A stretch of 64,000 nucleotides of DNA from Rhyacophila brunnea (GCA_022495005.1 JAGYXB010000964.1:62001-126000), one strand, 5' to 3'. Counted from the first letter of the stretch, positions 35,811-47,726 are shown. The notes: a model not told the origin generated them from the letters alone. Numbers and translations are program-made.

Positions 35811-36344
35811 TAATAAGGAGCGCGAGAAGTACAAATCAATATTATTGTCAGCACCTCTCATAACAAAGCAATAAAAATATTATTTTATTTCTCTGCGACT
35901 TGTAATCCATATTCACGATGACATAATTCTACTAGCAATATATCGCACACCCAGTAACTAAACAATGACTTTATTTTTATTAAAAGAATGCCAAGGCGCC
36001 CGTGTATCGACAACGCGTCTAGTTAAGTAAAAATCGCGCACCTCTTGTGCTTGCCGCATTCAATGGGCTTTGACATATCTGAATATGTAGTTTTTTCGTT
36101 AATTCGTCCCGCTGAGAAGCCAAACAACGCGTGCGCCTCCACCTATATGCTTTGAATTATGGGGCAGGCGGGCGCAGCGCTTCGTCAAAACCAGTGTACT
36201 CTGCCGTATTTGATCACGTTGTATTTTCGATGATTCACCACGCCACTTGTGAAATTTCGGTTTTGGTTTTAAGTGGGTTGCACGCCTAATACTTAGAAGG
36301 AAAAATAAAAAGATACTACGATATTATTACTAATGAATAGCCTG
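35811..36344. other. Intergenic stretch with a CpG-containing block
   Basis: 35990-36290 is clearly less AT-rich and holds many CG dinucleotides (GGCGCCCGTG, AACGCGTC, AACGCGTGCGC, GGGCGCAGCGC). No exon with splice sites was recognised. It could be a regulatory region or an old transposon end. Confidence 0.4.
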
Positions 36345-36788
36345 CAGTGACGTCACGTGGGGGTAGGCAAATTGAGCGTCGCTTGAGGGCAGCAGTTATT
36401 TGAAGGGCAGCAAAAGATGAGAAACATTTCATATATACAGAAATAGCTACATAAACTTAGTAATAACGAATATATCTTTCCATTAAAAAATCAGCTCACT
36501 GGTTGGAAACAAAATGTATTAATTAACATAAAGGTTTAACTGGACTTTGTAAGGACTGGGTAAGAAGCCACTGTTTTACTAACGTCAAAAAAATCCGACT
36601 TTTGGGGGAAAATATTTATAAATTAAATTATGTATGTTTTAGTGGTACTTATATATTTTGTTAGTACCTAATGTATCAATACAACACATTTCTTAGATAT
36701 TATTGGAGATGACAAAAAATTCTGTATAAAAAATGAAGCGGCCTTTTGGCGCTGCCTGGGGGCGGCATTTTATCTAGGGTCGTCACTG
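36345..36788. mobile_element. CAGTGACGTC-end hAT MITE, third copy
   Basis: 444 bp, CAGTGACGTCACGTGGGGG...AGGGTCGTCACTG. Subterminal GGCAAATTGAGCGTCGCTTG and GCGCTGCCTGGGGGCGGCATT blocks match the copies at 13606 and 14895. The flanks share TGAATAG but are not a clean 8-bp duplication. Confidence 0.8.
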
Positions 36789-37439
36789 TGAATAGGTACA
36801 CACCAATGATAATTAAATGTTACTTCAAAAATTCACTGATGACATAAAAATTAAGAGAGGATTTTAAATTAAGTATTACGTAAATTACACATCAAAAATC
36901 GTTAGATAAAATTTCTTTTTATTTTTAAAACTTTCTAAATTTAATTATTATGCGATTAAATGCCATAGATTTTATTTAAATTATCGAATTATTAATTATT
37001 TTTGACATTGGTCATGTCATGACAACAATATTAAGCGCGAAGGTTTTAGGCTCTGCGATATGAGCCTTCCACATTTCATAAAATTTAATAGATCGATTGA
37101 GGTTACGTGACTTAAAATCCATAAGAAAAAATATCATTTGTACAAATACGACATCAGCCGTTGGCAAATAAATTTATTTTATAGAATGTAAAATAATCAA
37201 TTGATTATATTATTATAATAGTATGTCAATAATGCAATTTAAAAAAAAAATTAAGAAGGAAGGCTTTAAATAATCGCCGAGTATCTTCGGAACTTATGTG
37301 TACGATGTTATTTATAATAAAAATATTCCAAACATTTTTATAAAATATTTTTTATTATTAAATTTGTCGATTTACGAAGAACACTGACATCTGTTATTTT
37401 TCATTAACACTTTAACTTTTTATACTTAGTTTCGGAAAA

Positions 37440-37620
37440 TGCCGCTAGATTTGGATTAGGTAGGATTTATTGGTTTTTTAAAACTAACCAACACCACAAT
37501 ATGTAAATAAATTATTGTAGGTAGCCTTAGTTCAGTAATAACAAATACTTATGACTGACAAAGTTTAATGTGCACTGTTTATGTCAGCTCTTAATAGCCT
37601 ACTTCCACCCTTCGCCACTG
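37440..37620 (-). mobile_element. CAGTGGCGAAGGG-end MITE, half copy
   Basis: Contains the conserved inner block (TAGATTTGGATTAGGTAGG) and the right terminus CTACTTCCACCCTTCGCCACTG only. 5' half missing. Confidence 0.7.
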
Positions 37621-37892
37621 GTGTCTAACTGTCGAAACTAAGTTTAATTTTATTTAAAAGAAAATGTGATACGTTACTTTTGTGTGGTATTATTTTTAGT
37701 TTATGTAAAAACTATTTTCTAATTGTTTGAAATTTTGTTAGTCTTAATTTTGACTAACGCGATGTGTGATTAATTGATATCCTAAAATAATTTAAAAATG
37801 TCAAAACATGTTATAATATTATAAAAATAAGTACCTCGATACATAAAAAAAAATATAGGAAAAAAGTCTTTGGTTTTATACTATTTAATCTC

Positions 37893-37898
37893 TTTATT
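37893..37898 (-). terminator. Polyadenylation signal of the minus-strand secreted gene
   Basis: AATAAA on the minus strand, about 100 nt after the TAA stop of the 162-residue protein. Confidence 0.5.
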
Positions 37899-37998
37899 AT
37901 AAATCAGTTTACACTACAAAATACACGTTACTATAACTATACCAATAGGCACAATGTTTTACATAACTAAAAATAAAATGATAGTTTGAAAAACAGTT

Positions 37999-40362
37999 TT
38001 AATAATATATATTTTCGTAGTCATTATTTCTTCCTCTTTTGTAACCATTGATGGAATCATATCCATAACCAAATCCTCCCTGATACGAAGGTCCAGGTCC
38101 ATACCCTGGACGATCATATTGATAGTAATTTTGTCCAGGATATTGACTATATCCAGCCATTATTGGTGATGGATTAGACTGAAATGCTTGTATCATCGCT
38201 TGTAAATAAAGATTTTTATTGGGATCTTTATTGCCAGAATGCTTGTGGTTTACTTTCGGCGACTTTCTGTCTGCGTTTGCATCATCGGCTAACTGGTCTA
38301 CATTGTTGTTACTGTTATGTGTTGCTGTCTTCGTTGATGGTATTTGAGGATCTGAAGCTTTCGGAGTGGAAACCGTCGTTGGTTTTACTGATGTATCAGC
38401 TAACTGTCTATCAGGTGCAGATGCCGCTGTTGAAATATTCAACAGGATTAAGCATAGCGCCGAAGCGATTATCTGAAATTAAATAAAGACAACATAGTTA
38501 GGTATTTCAGTGTTTTAACTACATGAGAACTACGTAAGAGTTGATGCAGGGCTCAAGATGGACCGGAGCGCCGTTTCGGTCAATGAAATCTCTAAGATTA
38601 TCGCTACGTCTCGTGTAAAAAACATGTTGAATGTTTGAGCTAGATAGGCCATAATTATTACTAAATAACTAACACAGTTATTTTTATAAAATTTTCGAGC
38701 ACTCCGGTACGTAAAATTTTCCATCATACATGACCACTAACCACTACCTGTGGTAACCATTTGCTATGTACTGTAGTTTACATACTGTTCATATTATGGG
38801 ACGTCCGCACGCGTTTCTTAAAGTATATCGACTGAATACAACCCACAACGTAGTTAAAGAAGCAGTCGCTCCTTCATATCTATTATTTTACCGCTTTCAT
38901 TATGGTTCCTGAACTTTCTCGGATATATTCCCCATGCCTCGATACTTTTACTTTCTTGCAGTAAATGCCCGTCAACCTACGAGTGATTATTGTGTGTTTG
39001 GATTATTTCGACACACTTGCTGGATGCGACATTTTGGTATTGTATCTACGCCACATATCGAGTAAATGTTTTTGCTTGCGACACCACCTTTTTTTTCAAA
39101 CTAAAATGTCGCTTGTGAATACAAACAAAATCACATCGATATATTCAATTTGGTGCAGACTCCGGCTAATGATTACAACCGATTTCATCCACTCCAATAG
39201 AACATTCAAAACTACGATTATATTATTATGAATGCTTTCTGTAAAGATGAAGCAAAAATTCACGTCCTATTCTCGAACAAAGAAGTTCTTTTATTTAATT
39301 ATATATGATATTTTATGAACTACTTTTCTAAATAAGCCAATTAAAAAAAAGTTAATATATTAGGTAGACAGTAAAAATGAGCAAGTGAAGCAAATAAAAG
39401 CTTCTGGTTGTTATCAAATCATGTTGAATAATATATTATACTAAGTACTTTGTTTAATGTTTGTTAATGAATGTGTTGCCTGTTATAATTATTATAATAT
39501 AATAATGTACAAATTTAATATACTAAAAGATTTTTAACGAGCCTTTATTCTATAGCCTTATGTTAATTTCATTTCAAAATCACTGAAACTAGTATCAATT
39601 TGTCACGAACACCATTTTTCTAGTCAAAAAACAATGCATCCCTTTCCCTTCACAGTTTCTATAGACATTAATAAACCAGGGGCCCTTTCTTCAGTTTTGC
39701 TTTAAATTAATATAATATTTTTATGCTTCATCTCTCTTGATAATGGTTTTATTCAACATATTTGGTTATGTCACAGTTCATGGTCACATTAAATTATTGT
39801 ACGTAAAACATTTCACCGTATCACAGTTCATCGTAAGCTTTCTATTGGTAAGAGATGGCCGTATACCTAGCTACTATACGGTCTCCAATTTTATTATATG
39901 TAATATGAACATTAATTCAATTTTTTTCAGCCGATTTTGGCAAAATTCAAGAATTCAAGAATGAAAACCTAACCTAACCTAAAAAATAATCCAGTATATT
40001 GGCTATTTTCAAATTTTTCTTCCTGTAAACTGACATGAACCGTATATTATTTAGACAGGAATTTTATCTCAGTATCATACGACCCAAAAAGGTTGGATGG
40101 TTTGTAATAAAAGACCATATTTCCGATACATTTCACGGTGAAGTGTGATACGACGAACTGCATTCGTACAAAATTCCGGATACGACAGTCCATATTATAA
40201 TCGTGAAGCACAGTTCCACGATAATATATATTTTTTATTTTTCTAAATGCTGTGAACAAATTTTGAATTACAGAAAAAATCTGGGTGCTCAAAAGTAAGT
40301 ATGATATAACTAATATAAATAGATATTATGGAAACCGTAATGTTTACCTGATTTTTCACCAT
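37999..40362 (-). CDS. Secreted Asn/Ser/Thr- then Gly/Tyr-rich protein, two exons
   Basis: Minus strand. Exon 1 (40362-40348) encodes MVKNQ and ends at donor GTAAAC; exon 2 (38472-37999) follows acceptor TTTAATTTCAG and starts IIASALCLILLNIS. Both are phase 0, giving 162 residues. The joined N-terminus is a textbook signal peptide (cleavage near residue 22-24, ASA/P). The mature part is disordered: Ser/Thr/Pro/Lys/Asn-rich to about residue 90, a short LYLQAMIQAFQSNPSP helix-like segment, then QNYYQY, GYGPGPSYQGGFGYGY and an acidic/basic tail ending NIYY. No mature cysteine. The Gly/Tyr-rich end recalls the protein at 21362-33249, though I cannot claim homology. The 1.87 kb intron carries a telomere-like-repeat element. 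Function unknown: cuticle, silk or saliva are candidates. The frame upstream of the first in-frame ATG of exon 2 is open to the acceptor, supporting the spliced start. Confidence 0.72.
39765..40165 (+). repeat. Dispersed repeat with an (AACCT)n core, copy 1
   Basis: Subterminal GTACGTAAAACATTTCACCGT at the left and TTTCACGGTGAAGTGTGATACG at the right are in opposite orientation. The centre holds AACCTAACCTAACCT, three units of the insect telomere repeat complement, between GGCAAAATTCAAGAATTC and CCAGTATATTGGCTATTTT. Copies: 48655-49075 (minus) and, interrupted, 63300-64000. It is in the intron of the minus-strand gene. Confidence 0.65.
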
Positions 40363-40448
40363 TGTTGCACTGATTCTGGTACTAGACTGCCAAGTCTTGT
40401 CAGTCGAAAACCAAGTAACCTTGTATGTATTTCAGCAAGTAATAATCC

Positions 40449-40456
40449 CTTTTATA
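40449..40456 (-). promoter_or_regulatory. TATA box of the minus-strand secreted gene
   Basis: TATAAAAG on the minus strand, 87 nt upstream of the ATG at 40362. A start site near 40424 would give a leader of about 60 nt. Confidence 0.55.
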
Positions 40457-40869
40457 ATATTTTTATGTTGTTATCGGGTTAATTATTACTTACAGCGGAT
40501 ATTCTTATCCGTAACAATAGTAAATTATTGCCAGGAACCTTGAACTATATCGCACATAGGTAATCGATATATCTTACGAAATATTAGCTAAATAAAGAAG
40601 ACTTATTCTTGTATGAGAAAGGCAATGCGATGAAGGTTTGGCTAAGGCCCATTTTTTCCAATATATTATTGGATTTGTAACTGAGCATATATATTTTTGT
40701 CATAAAACATTATGTTGAAACCTTCTCGTGTGGCAGCCAATATCCCCAATTAAATACAGACCCAATGGAAAAAATATATGAGAGGTTTTAATTCACTTAA
40801 AATATTTCACATATTTACACACTTTCTCTTCATCTAAATGTTTAATTTTAACATTAATTCTCTTTTCTC

Positions 40870-41090
40870 TCGACCATATCCGATCCTAATAGGATCATAA
40901 TATGGGCCTCCACAGAGTGGAGGTTTGTATTAACATATTTTGTTTTTACGAGAAATGTATATCAGCCACTTGCTCAACATATTATGTCCATACTCACGCA
41001 CAAATTGAAAACAATATGTGTACTTGCCAAACCCAGGATTTGAACCTGGGATCCACGATGCTATAGGCCGATGCTTAAGCCGCGCGGCCA
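40870..41090 (-). mobile_element. tRNA-derived SINE, copy 5
   Basis: Minus strand. Head GGCCGCGCGGCTTAAGC and mutated B box (GGTTCAAATCC) with the conserved body and tail. 5' end trimmed relative to copy 2. Confidence 0.87.
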
Positions 41091-41865
41091 TTATGTATTA
41101 AATAAATACACGTGGCATAAACCATGAAAAAATCAAATCAGCCAACGTAACTTACTATTTTTCTGTCTCTTGTAACGCCATCTCAGTATATTGGTCTATG
41201 AGAGTCTCTCTTTGCAAACTATTGCCAAGCTGTTCATAATTTGATTGCGGATTTTTTTATATAATTGTTTGATGTTTTAACTGCAATAGAAAATAATCTA
41301 TAGATTCCATTGTAGTTATTAATATATATATATATATATGCATTATTGCTTTCAGTAAATACATTCAAATAAATCGATTCGCATTATTTAAGGGATTAAT
41401 TTCTCATTGCGGTTGATGAGTGCTTGTAATTAAAGAAAATCATTGCAATTTAATAAAAATCGTTTAGTATATAGCTGGATTGAGAGAGTTAATACTCAAT
41501 TTCTTTCCTTCTTCAATATAGGTAATATAATAATTATTGTCGGTGAATTTTGAAAACATCTACTGTGACAATATTATCATAATGATTTTTTGTGCATCGT
41601 ATGTATTGCAACGCATACATTTTAATAAGACTATCACACCTCCAATATCAGTGTAGTCATCACATTAAAAATAATACACAAACGTGATAATGATTACCCC
41701 CCCCCCCGCTATCAGCTATTTAGATAAATAAAATTATTTACAGACTAACAAAACAAATTTACCTTTCATTTTTGTTTATAAAGCAGTTTTTTACGACCTG
41801 TACAATTAAAATTTTGACACTTTTAAGAGCATACTTCAGTAAAACGGCAAATGATTTTCAACTAT
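41091..41865. other. AT-rich intergenic stretch with a TA run and a C run
   Basis: Contains a short (TA)n at 41323-41338 and a C-run at 41698-41707. A second C-run of similar length lies at 33358-33369. No gene recognised. Confidence 0.5.
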
Positions 41866-42205
41866 AGGTGTGACGAAATTTCGGACTCCTTGCCAATCGG
41901 AGAGCGAAAGTCGAGCTGTGAACACGTCAATTTGTTTTGTGATGGCGTCGGGGGAATTAATTCTTTAATCGTGTAAAGGTGACTAAAAAACGTTACCCAT
42001 TTACTTGAAAAAGAAAACATGTCAATGAATATGAATATATTATTATTATTACTTATAGAACAATAAACATAACATTAAATGGACGCATGTTGAATTTTTA
42101 TGACAAATTATGTTTTTTTCTGCACGCGTCGTTTGCACAATCTTCGCGTCGCGTAGTCACGATCGTTTTAGACCGTGCCCCAGCTGAAGTATAGCCTTAA
42201 GGTTT
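41866..42205 (-). repeat. Dispersed repeat, inverted copy of 34012-34355
   Basis: The minus strand reads TAAGGCTATACTTCAGCTGG, GGCACGGTCTAAAACGATCG and onward, aligned throughout with 34012-34355. Non-coding. Confidence 0.65.
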
Positions 42206-42725
42206 TAAGACTGCAACGTTCAAAGATATGTAAAAAGTACTTTGTTTATCTAGTATACATAATTAATAATAAAAAAATTGTTTATAGTAATTTATAAAAA
42301 AAAAAAAATGTAAACCTAGGAAAAAAAAAATATTATTACAAAACCACTGACAGAAAAATGTTCTTGACAGTGCAATATAATAATATTAATTATTAAATTA
42401 CTTTACTAATTATTCTACTGGCAGATATTGATAATGAACATCGTTTATGAAGGTTAGTCACTTTTTGTATAATATATTGACATCGGAAATGTCTTTTAAA
42501 ATATACAAATAGATTCCACGGCTTACTCATCAAGTAATTATTATAATTTATTCCTTCCTTCGTATATCATAGATACCTATCTATATTGATCAGTGTTGCC
42601 AACTACCAGAGACAAGAAATGCGACGTTTTATTGCGGGTTTTATTTAGTTAATTCGAATTGTTTTAGTATTGTTTTTAATTTTTCGTGCTCCTCTCACCC
42701 ATGAGCACTTTTATTAGAACGTTTT
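42206..42725. other. AT-rich intergenic stretch, nothing recognised
   Basis: Poly-A runs near 42297 and 42320; no exon-like or repeat-like segment. Confidence 0.5.
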
Positions 42726-42727
42726 AG

Positions 42728-42890
42728 TAAACTCAGTCAAAGTACATTAAGTCCATGGTGACCTCAGTATTGGGCATCTGCTTCTGAGACATTACCAGGC
42801 GTAAACAACTGGCGATGCTTCACATCCAGACATACGGCCTCACGATACGCTCGATTAAGACCGAGTGTGGTGCGGGGCCGGTTGGTTTGG
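42728..42890 (+). repeat. Short dispersed repeat shared with 45015-45175
   Basis: Both copies run GTAAACAA.TGG.GATGCTTCACATC then GG.CCTCA..A.ACGC..GATTAAGACC. About 160 bp, same orientation. It could be an old SINE or a LINE 3' end. Confidence 0.55.
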
Positions 42891-43878
42891 AGGAAACAAT
42901 TAGGTAGTCAGAAAAATGTGGCAAACAGTGAGAAAATTAGCAGAAAAATGCTACATTCTCTCAAAATTCAAAAAGTGTCGAGGAAACAGCATTTCAAAAA
43001 AATATACTATAATAATTATTAATTGTTTTCACATGAACATCAAAAAATAAAAGTAACTCATAAAATTAAAATAAATGTACGTAGGGAAGAAATTTAATTA
43101 TTTATATAATTTTGTAAGTGATTTATTTATAAACTGTAATGTGGAAAAGATCAGCATATTAATTTCTTTGTGAATTTGGTAAATATTGTAGGTTTATTAT
43201 GATAATATAATGTTTTAAGCTATTTGCGGTGTCAAAAAATGCTAAATTTAACGCCATACGTCAGATCTATTAAAAATTCTAGATCTGGCAAGAAAAACGA
43301 TATGTTGGCAACGCTGGGATTGTTGATAGGTACCTACGTCTTGTTTGTCTCAGCGCCAATTGTGGATGCGAGAGAATGAGAATGGACATCTTACCATATT
43401 AATAAATGCCTAATCCAGACAAAGATACATTATTGCATTGTCAACATTGTATATAATTTGTAATGTATTTTAAACAGCGCATGGAATAAATACTAACAAA
43501 ACAGTATGACCATGCTTGGGAGATTTTTTTTTTCATATTTCATCAGTAGTTACGATGCGTGGTACAGTAAAATGTTGTTTTGAGAAAAGCGCGCAATTGT
43601 TAACGACATAAACTGTTCATACTAGGTACGTTTAATTTGGAACTAATGTTTAGAGGTATAAACGTGATACTAGTTTTAAAACTTTTAAACAGTAGACTGC
43701 GCACGGATATATTTATGCTGGAACAAATGTTTACAGGATATTTGCAAAATTTGTTCACCCACATATATTATATTATATGTATCTCAGTCCGGAATAAGCA
43801 CTAGACACCGCTGCAAGTCAGGTGTTTATCGAGCTACAGGATAGAAGCTAAGAGTAATAATATAAAGATAGTGGAAAA
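42891..43878. other. AT-rich intergenic stretch, nothing recognised
   Basis: No convincing coding segment or shared repeat. Confidence 0.5.
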
Positions 43879-43986
43879 ATGAAGCCGTGTTTCTCGTGTG
43901 TTTCTTCAATTTTATTATTATTAACTTTGCTTGACTATGAAACGTTATACCATCATATTGCTTCTCAGTACGGCTACCAAATTTAA
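43879..43986 (+). other. 35-codon open frame with a signal-peptide-like start, doubtful
   Basis: MKPCFSCVSSILLLLTLL is a good hydrophobic leader, followed by DYETLYHHIASQYGYQI and a stop. There is a favourable AAAAATG start. No intron or promoter could be assigned, and the frame is short enough to be chance; I list it because it resembles the leader style of the other secreted genes here. Confidence 0.2.
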
Positions 43987-44042
43987 ACACAACATAGTTA
44001 ACCATAATATATTCAACTAAATTAACTATAAATAGTTCTCCT

Positions 44043-44325
44043 TCTTCTTCTTCCACCCTGTCACATCCCAACATTAGGACATAGGGCAAGCACAAGTTGG
44101 CACCACTTCCCTCGGTCCATCGTCAACTCTTGCGCCTCACGCCATGTCAGACATGCAGCACGCAGGTCGCTCTTGTAGCACCGTTGCAGGGTGAGGGAGG
44201 GCCGGCCATGGCGACGGAACCCTTGAGACTGTGCGACAAGGGTACGAAGTGCCGCACTCTTCGGCGGCATCCGTAATACGTGTTTCAGCCAACGTAAAAC
44301 GTCTCTTCGTGATAACTTCAACTTA
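44043..44325 (-). pseudogene. 3' end of a second LINE family member
   Basis: The minus strand encodes RRDVLRWLKHVLRMP, GFRRHGRPSLTLQRCY, LRAACLTWREAQELTMDR and a C-terminal CPNVGM stop. This is the post-RT domain also seen at 18290-18531 (WLGHVLRMP, GFRRPGRP, LTWNEARRLASDR) but clearly divergent, so it is a related family. The end has a GAAGAAGAAG tail. 5' truncated. Confidence 0.8.
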
Positions 44326-44552
44326 AATAATTACCAATACCTTTACATTTAACACAAAACCAATAAATTTCAGCAACACGTGCTCGTAGTTTTGATTGAA
44401 TTAAATCATTCAAATTAATATTTATCAGCGGTGTTACCAAAAAATATTTAATTCAGCCGTAGAAATTCTATCTTACTCTTACGGAGGTAAAAGCGTGCCG
44501 AATATTTTCTCATTTGCACTTATGGTTCGTTTTTGTTCAGGCCTCGGCTAGA
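44322..44552 (+). repeat. Dispersed repeat, left half (see 23768-24276)
   Basis: Matches 23768-24005 only; the right half is missing. It abuts the LINE fragment on its left. Confidence 0.65.
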
Positions 44553-44576
44553 AAATAGTTGTAGCAACTTATCTAG

Positions 44577-44720
44577 AGTCTGTATTCTATAAGCTTGCGT
44601 TCACGTCACGTGCTATCGCGTTCGACTGTTGCAAGTTTTCAATGGGAGGGAACGAGAGGGAAAGCAATACTGAATGCTAAAGCGGGCGGGAAACCTCAGC
44701 CAGCTTATAGAAGACAGACT
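44577..44720. mobile_element. Short GC-rich MITE with AGTCTG ends
   Basis: About 144 bp. AGTCTGTATTCTATAAGCTT at left and the near-complement AGCTTATAGAAGACAGACT at right. The interior has CpG-rich blocks. The 68-codon frame through it is not a gene. Confidence 0.65.
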
Positions 44721-45014
44721 CCACGTGGGTGTGCCGTAAAAGCGACAAAACACAATCAGGTAATAGGCAAGATTTGGCCGGTTCTCAGTCACGATGAGTA
44801 GTACTCCGTACCGTATCATATTGAAGAGTGTTTTTAGAAACAGTATAGGAAATGCAATCCACACCCTGTGGTTATCACACAAATACTGCAAACGTGAAAA
44901 TTTCTTTACTTACCTAAATCATTAATTTGGTAGTTTTATATTTTAGAACCTATTCATTTTTGTCTGTTCTGCGTGCTACACTCTTATAAGGGTAATATTA
45001 ACTTAAATTCATAT

Positions 45015-45175
45015 GAAATCAGTCAGAGCTCACTTGAGTGACTGGCAGCCTTAGTCTTGGATCACAACTCCTGAAACTTTTCCAGTCGTAAACAATTGGT
45101 GATGCTTCACATCAAAACGTAGGGCCTCATAAAACGCCTGATTAAGACCTGGTGTTGGTTTGGAAGGGTATATGT
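45015..45175 (+). repeat. Short dispersed repeat, copy 2
   Basis: Partner of 42728-42890. It ends just before the 45196 element. Confidence 0.55.
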
Positions 45176-45195
45176 TTGTGTTGTGATTAGCACTA

Positions 45196-45590
45196 AGCCG
45201 GCTCTCACATCAAAACTCGTCAAGTGTGCCGCGCAGCCATAAAATAAACCTTCCGAGAACTAAGATCCAGTGTTGCTTGTGAAGACCGCGCACATCTACC
45301 TAGCGACAGTCGCGCGTAACCGTATAACGTATTAAACATTTGAATGCGGTGATCAGCGAGCCAGTATAGGAATGACCAATTCGCAGGTGTTTGTATGTGA
45401 CTTCGACTCTTCGACTCGGAGCCCGAGAAGAATGCAACTTGTCGATTGCAACGGCAGATGTTTGTTTTCAAACGAAATCGACAATCTGCGGAGCTCCATT
45501 TGGCAACGTGTATTCTGGAAATAACGATGACATCACATCGACGTATTTGACACGTTTTAGGCGAGACGAGTTTTGATGTGAGAGCCGGCT
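45196..45590. mobile_element. 395-bp element with perfect 26-bp terminal inverted repeats
   Basis: AGCCGGCTCTCACATC, AAAACTCGTC at the left is matched exactly in inverse at the right end (45565-45590). No other copy is present in the window. The target duplication is not clear, so the superfamily is open. The 83- and 61-codon frames inside overlap on both strands and have no motif. Perfect ends suggest recent mobility. Confidence 0.78.
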
Positions 45591-45743
45591 AACGTCTGCG
45601 TGTAACGTAAAATCTGTGCAGATACCTACTATATATAACTGACATTATATTTTTTTAACCTGAGTGGACAGCGAAAACAGCTAATGTTTATATGTTTAAC
45701 TAGAAGAATAATTTATTATAAAGGTTTAAAAATTACCTATGTA

Positions 45744-46143
45744 TTACAACGTTTTTCTTAGCTCGTATTTTCATTTGTCCAGTGGTTCTTTGTCCGGTAC
45801 AAATCTTGAAATCAATTTTTAACTAACTTACCGACTAGCTAGACATTTGAAACTTTTAGAATATATCAGAACACGATGCCAATGCATTTTTTGCAAGCAT
45901 TTTTAAGAAGAATTGAATTCATTTTCAGTTAATTCTGTTTTGTATGAAAAGTTATTTCGACACCATTATTGATTGCTAGGGGTCCTAGCAACTAAATTAT
46001 TAATAAATATGTGCGTTATTATGGAAATCAATATGACATGTCAAGTACATTTTTTTTTGATCGTTTAAGCTAGTCAAGTCAAGTTTATATGGTTCAACAG
46101 AATTTTAGAACGTTGTATATAAAAAGTTATTTTTATCTTGTAA
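45744..46143 (-). mobile_element. TTACAA-end MITE, copy 5
   Basis: The only minus-strand copy, 400 bp, with intact TTACAA and TTGTAA ends and the shared GCATTGGCATCGTGTTCTGA block (read on the minus strand). Confidence 0.83.
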
Positions 46144-47726
46144 TTATTTTTAAAATATATACGGTCAAAACCGACCAGACTTGGACTTTGATTTATTTCT
46201 GGGGGAAAACCACTCTTACGAGAAAAAAAGGAAAGGAACAAATGAGGGATGTTATAATCCTCATTTGTTAATTAACCTTTCCTTTTGTACCTAATGCTGT
46301 AATTTTGTTCGTGTATTATTTATTATATACCATGACACACCACCCATTGTTACAAACAATACCAAAGCATAAAAATATTCACTATCGCCGATCTACGTAT
46401 TAGTAAATGAAATTTAAAAAATCTTCATTAACACTCCCGTTACTGTAATAGCACCTTCGGATACCCAGCCCAATAAACTGCAAATATTTCAATTAATATG
46501 CACTTCGTCATCTTCATATTTCGGATATTCATAGAATCAGCAATATAATATATTTTAATTAAAATGTTACTCTTTTCAAAATCGATTGCATTATCCAGTA
46601 AATACATATACATATAATTGGTAAATATCCATTTAGAAAGATTTCATTTACTTGTCATAAATTATAAATTCACATTGCATACAGAGCGTCGCATTCCATT
46701 ATGAACAAAAGAGATAGATCTAAAAGTATACGCAACAAAAAGAGACGTCATACTGAATAATTGTGAGAAAGAGACATGAAAATAAGGCGTGAGATCAAGA
46801 TATCATTATGACTTGCAGACTGTAAGAATGTATAGAATAATTAAATTTTGATAACTTTTTGATAATCTTATAAATAAAGCAAATAGCAAATAATGATTAT
46901 GAGACTTATTTATGTAATATGTAAAATAGGCATTCCCATTTTATCTATTAGAATATTTAAAATCTAATACGGTAACCCAATATGACATCACTAAAACGAG
47001 CGGAACTTTTTAGCTTCGTAAAGCAAAGGTTAAACGTATGCTAGATACTGCGGTTTATGGTTTAGTGTAAATACCTATTATATAAATAATAATATATTAA
47101 TTATTAATATTGTATTTACATTGAACGCATTTTCAATGCCAGTGACTTGTCAACTTCGACACTAGTCTAGAATGATTTGGCGTCACCTACTAAATGCACG
47201 CAGCTGACTTGGCAGAGCAACTAGACAATTCTCAACTATACTAACTTATAAAATAAATAGCTGTTCACAAACTTCTAAATCGTACATTGTAACGCATGAA
47301 ATAAAATATATGAAAATATGTAAGAGAGAGTGAAATAGGGATAATATGTATTCAAAAAATTAGGGAAATCGTTTATTTTAATTGGATCGTGAAAGAAAAC
47401 CAATACTAAATCAAGAGATTAGAGTATGGTGAATTTATATTAGTATGTTAACCATGCGACTAAAGGGTAATTATAATAGGGATAGGCTGCTGTAACCTAC
47501 TGTAAACTTAGGCATCATATTACACAATCAATAAAAAACTAGAAACATTGTGGATGAGGAATAACCATCAGCTAACGTCGCCACTAACAATTGACAAATA
47601 AACGAGTTCAGCGATGTCATACTCGGCAAAATCGTAAAATTGGGAGACTCTACAAAGACTCCGCCAAGCTGATACAGCAAATTAAAGACAAAGAATTAAC
47701 TATGACATACCAAAACAAAGACAGTA
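46144..47726. other. AT-rich intergenic stretch with one small palindrome
   Basis: At 46225-46288 AGGAAAGGAACAAATGAGG is inverted as CCTCATTTG..CCTTTCCTT, a hairpin of about 60 bp. No gene recognised. Confidence 0.5.

Noticed and set aside
38184..38486. 100-codon plus-strand frame
   Set aside because: Antisense of the exon of the 162-residue secreted protein.
41323..41338. (TA)n run considered as an origin or regulatory site
   Set aside because: Short simple repeat, common in such AT-rich DNA.
44595..44891. 68- and 92-codon frames
   Set aside because: GC-rich appearance comes from a short MITE with AGTCTG ends; no coding evidence.
45220..45576. Opposed 83- and 61-codon frames
   Set aside because: Both lie inside the 395-bp element with 26-bp inverted ends and have no motif.
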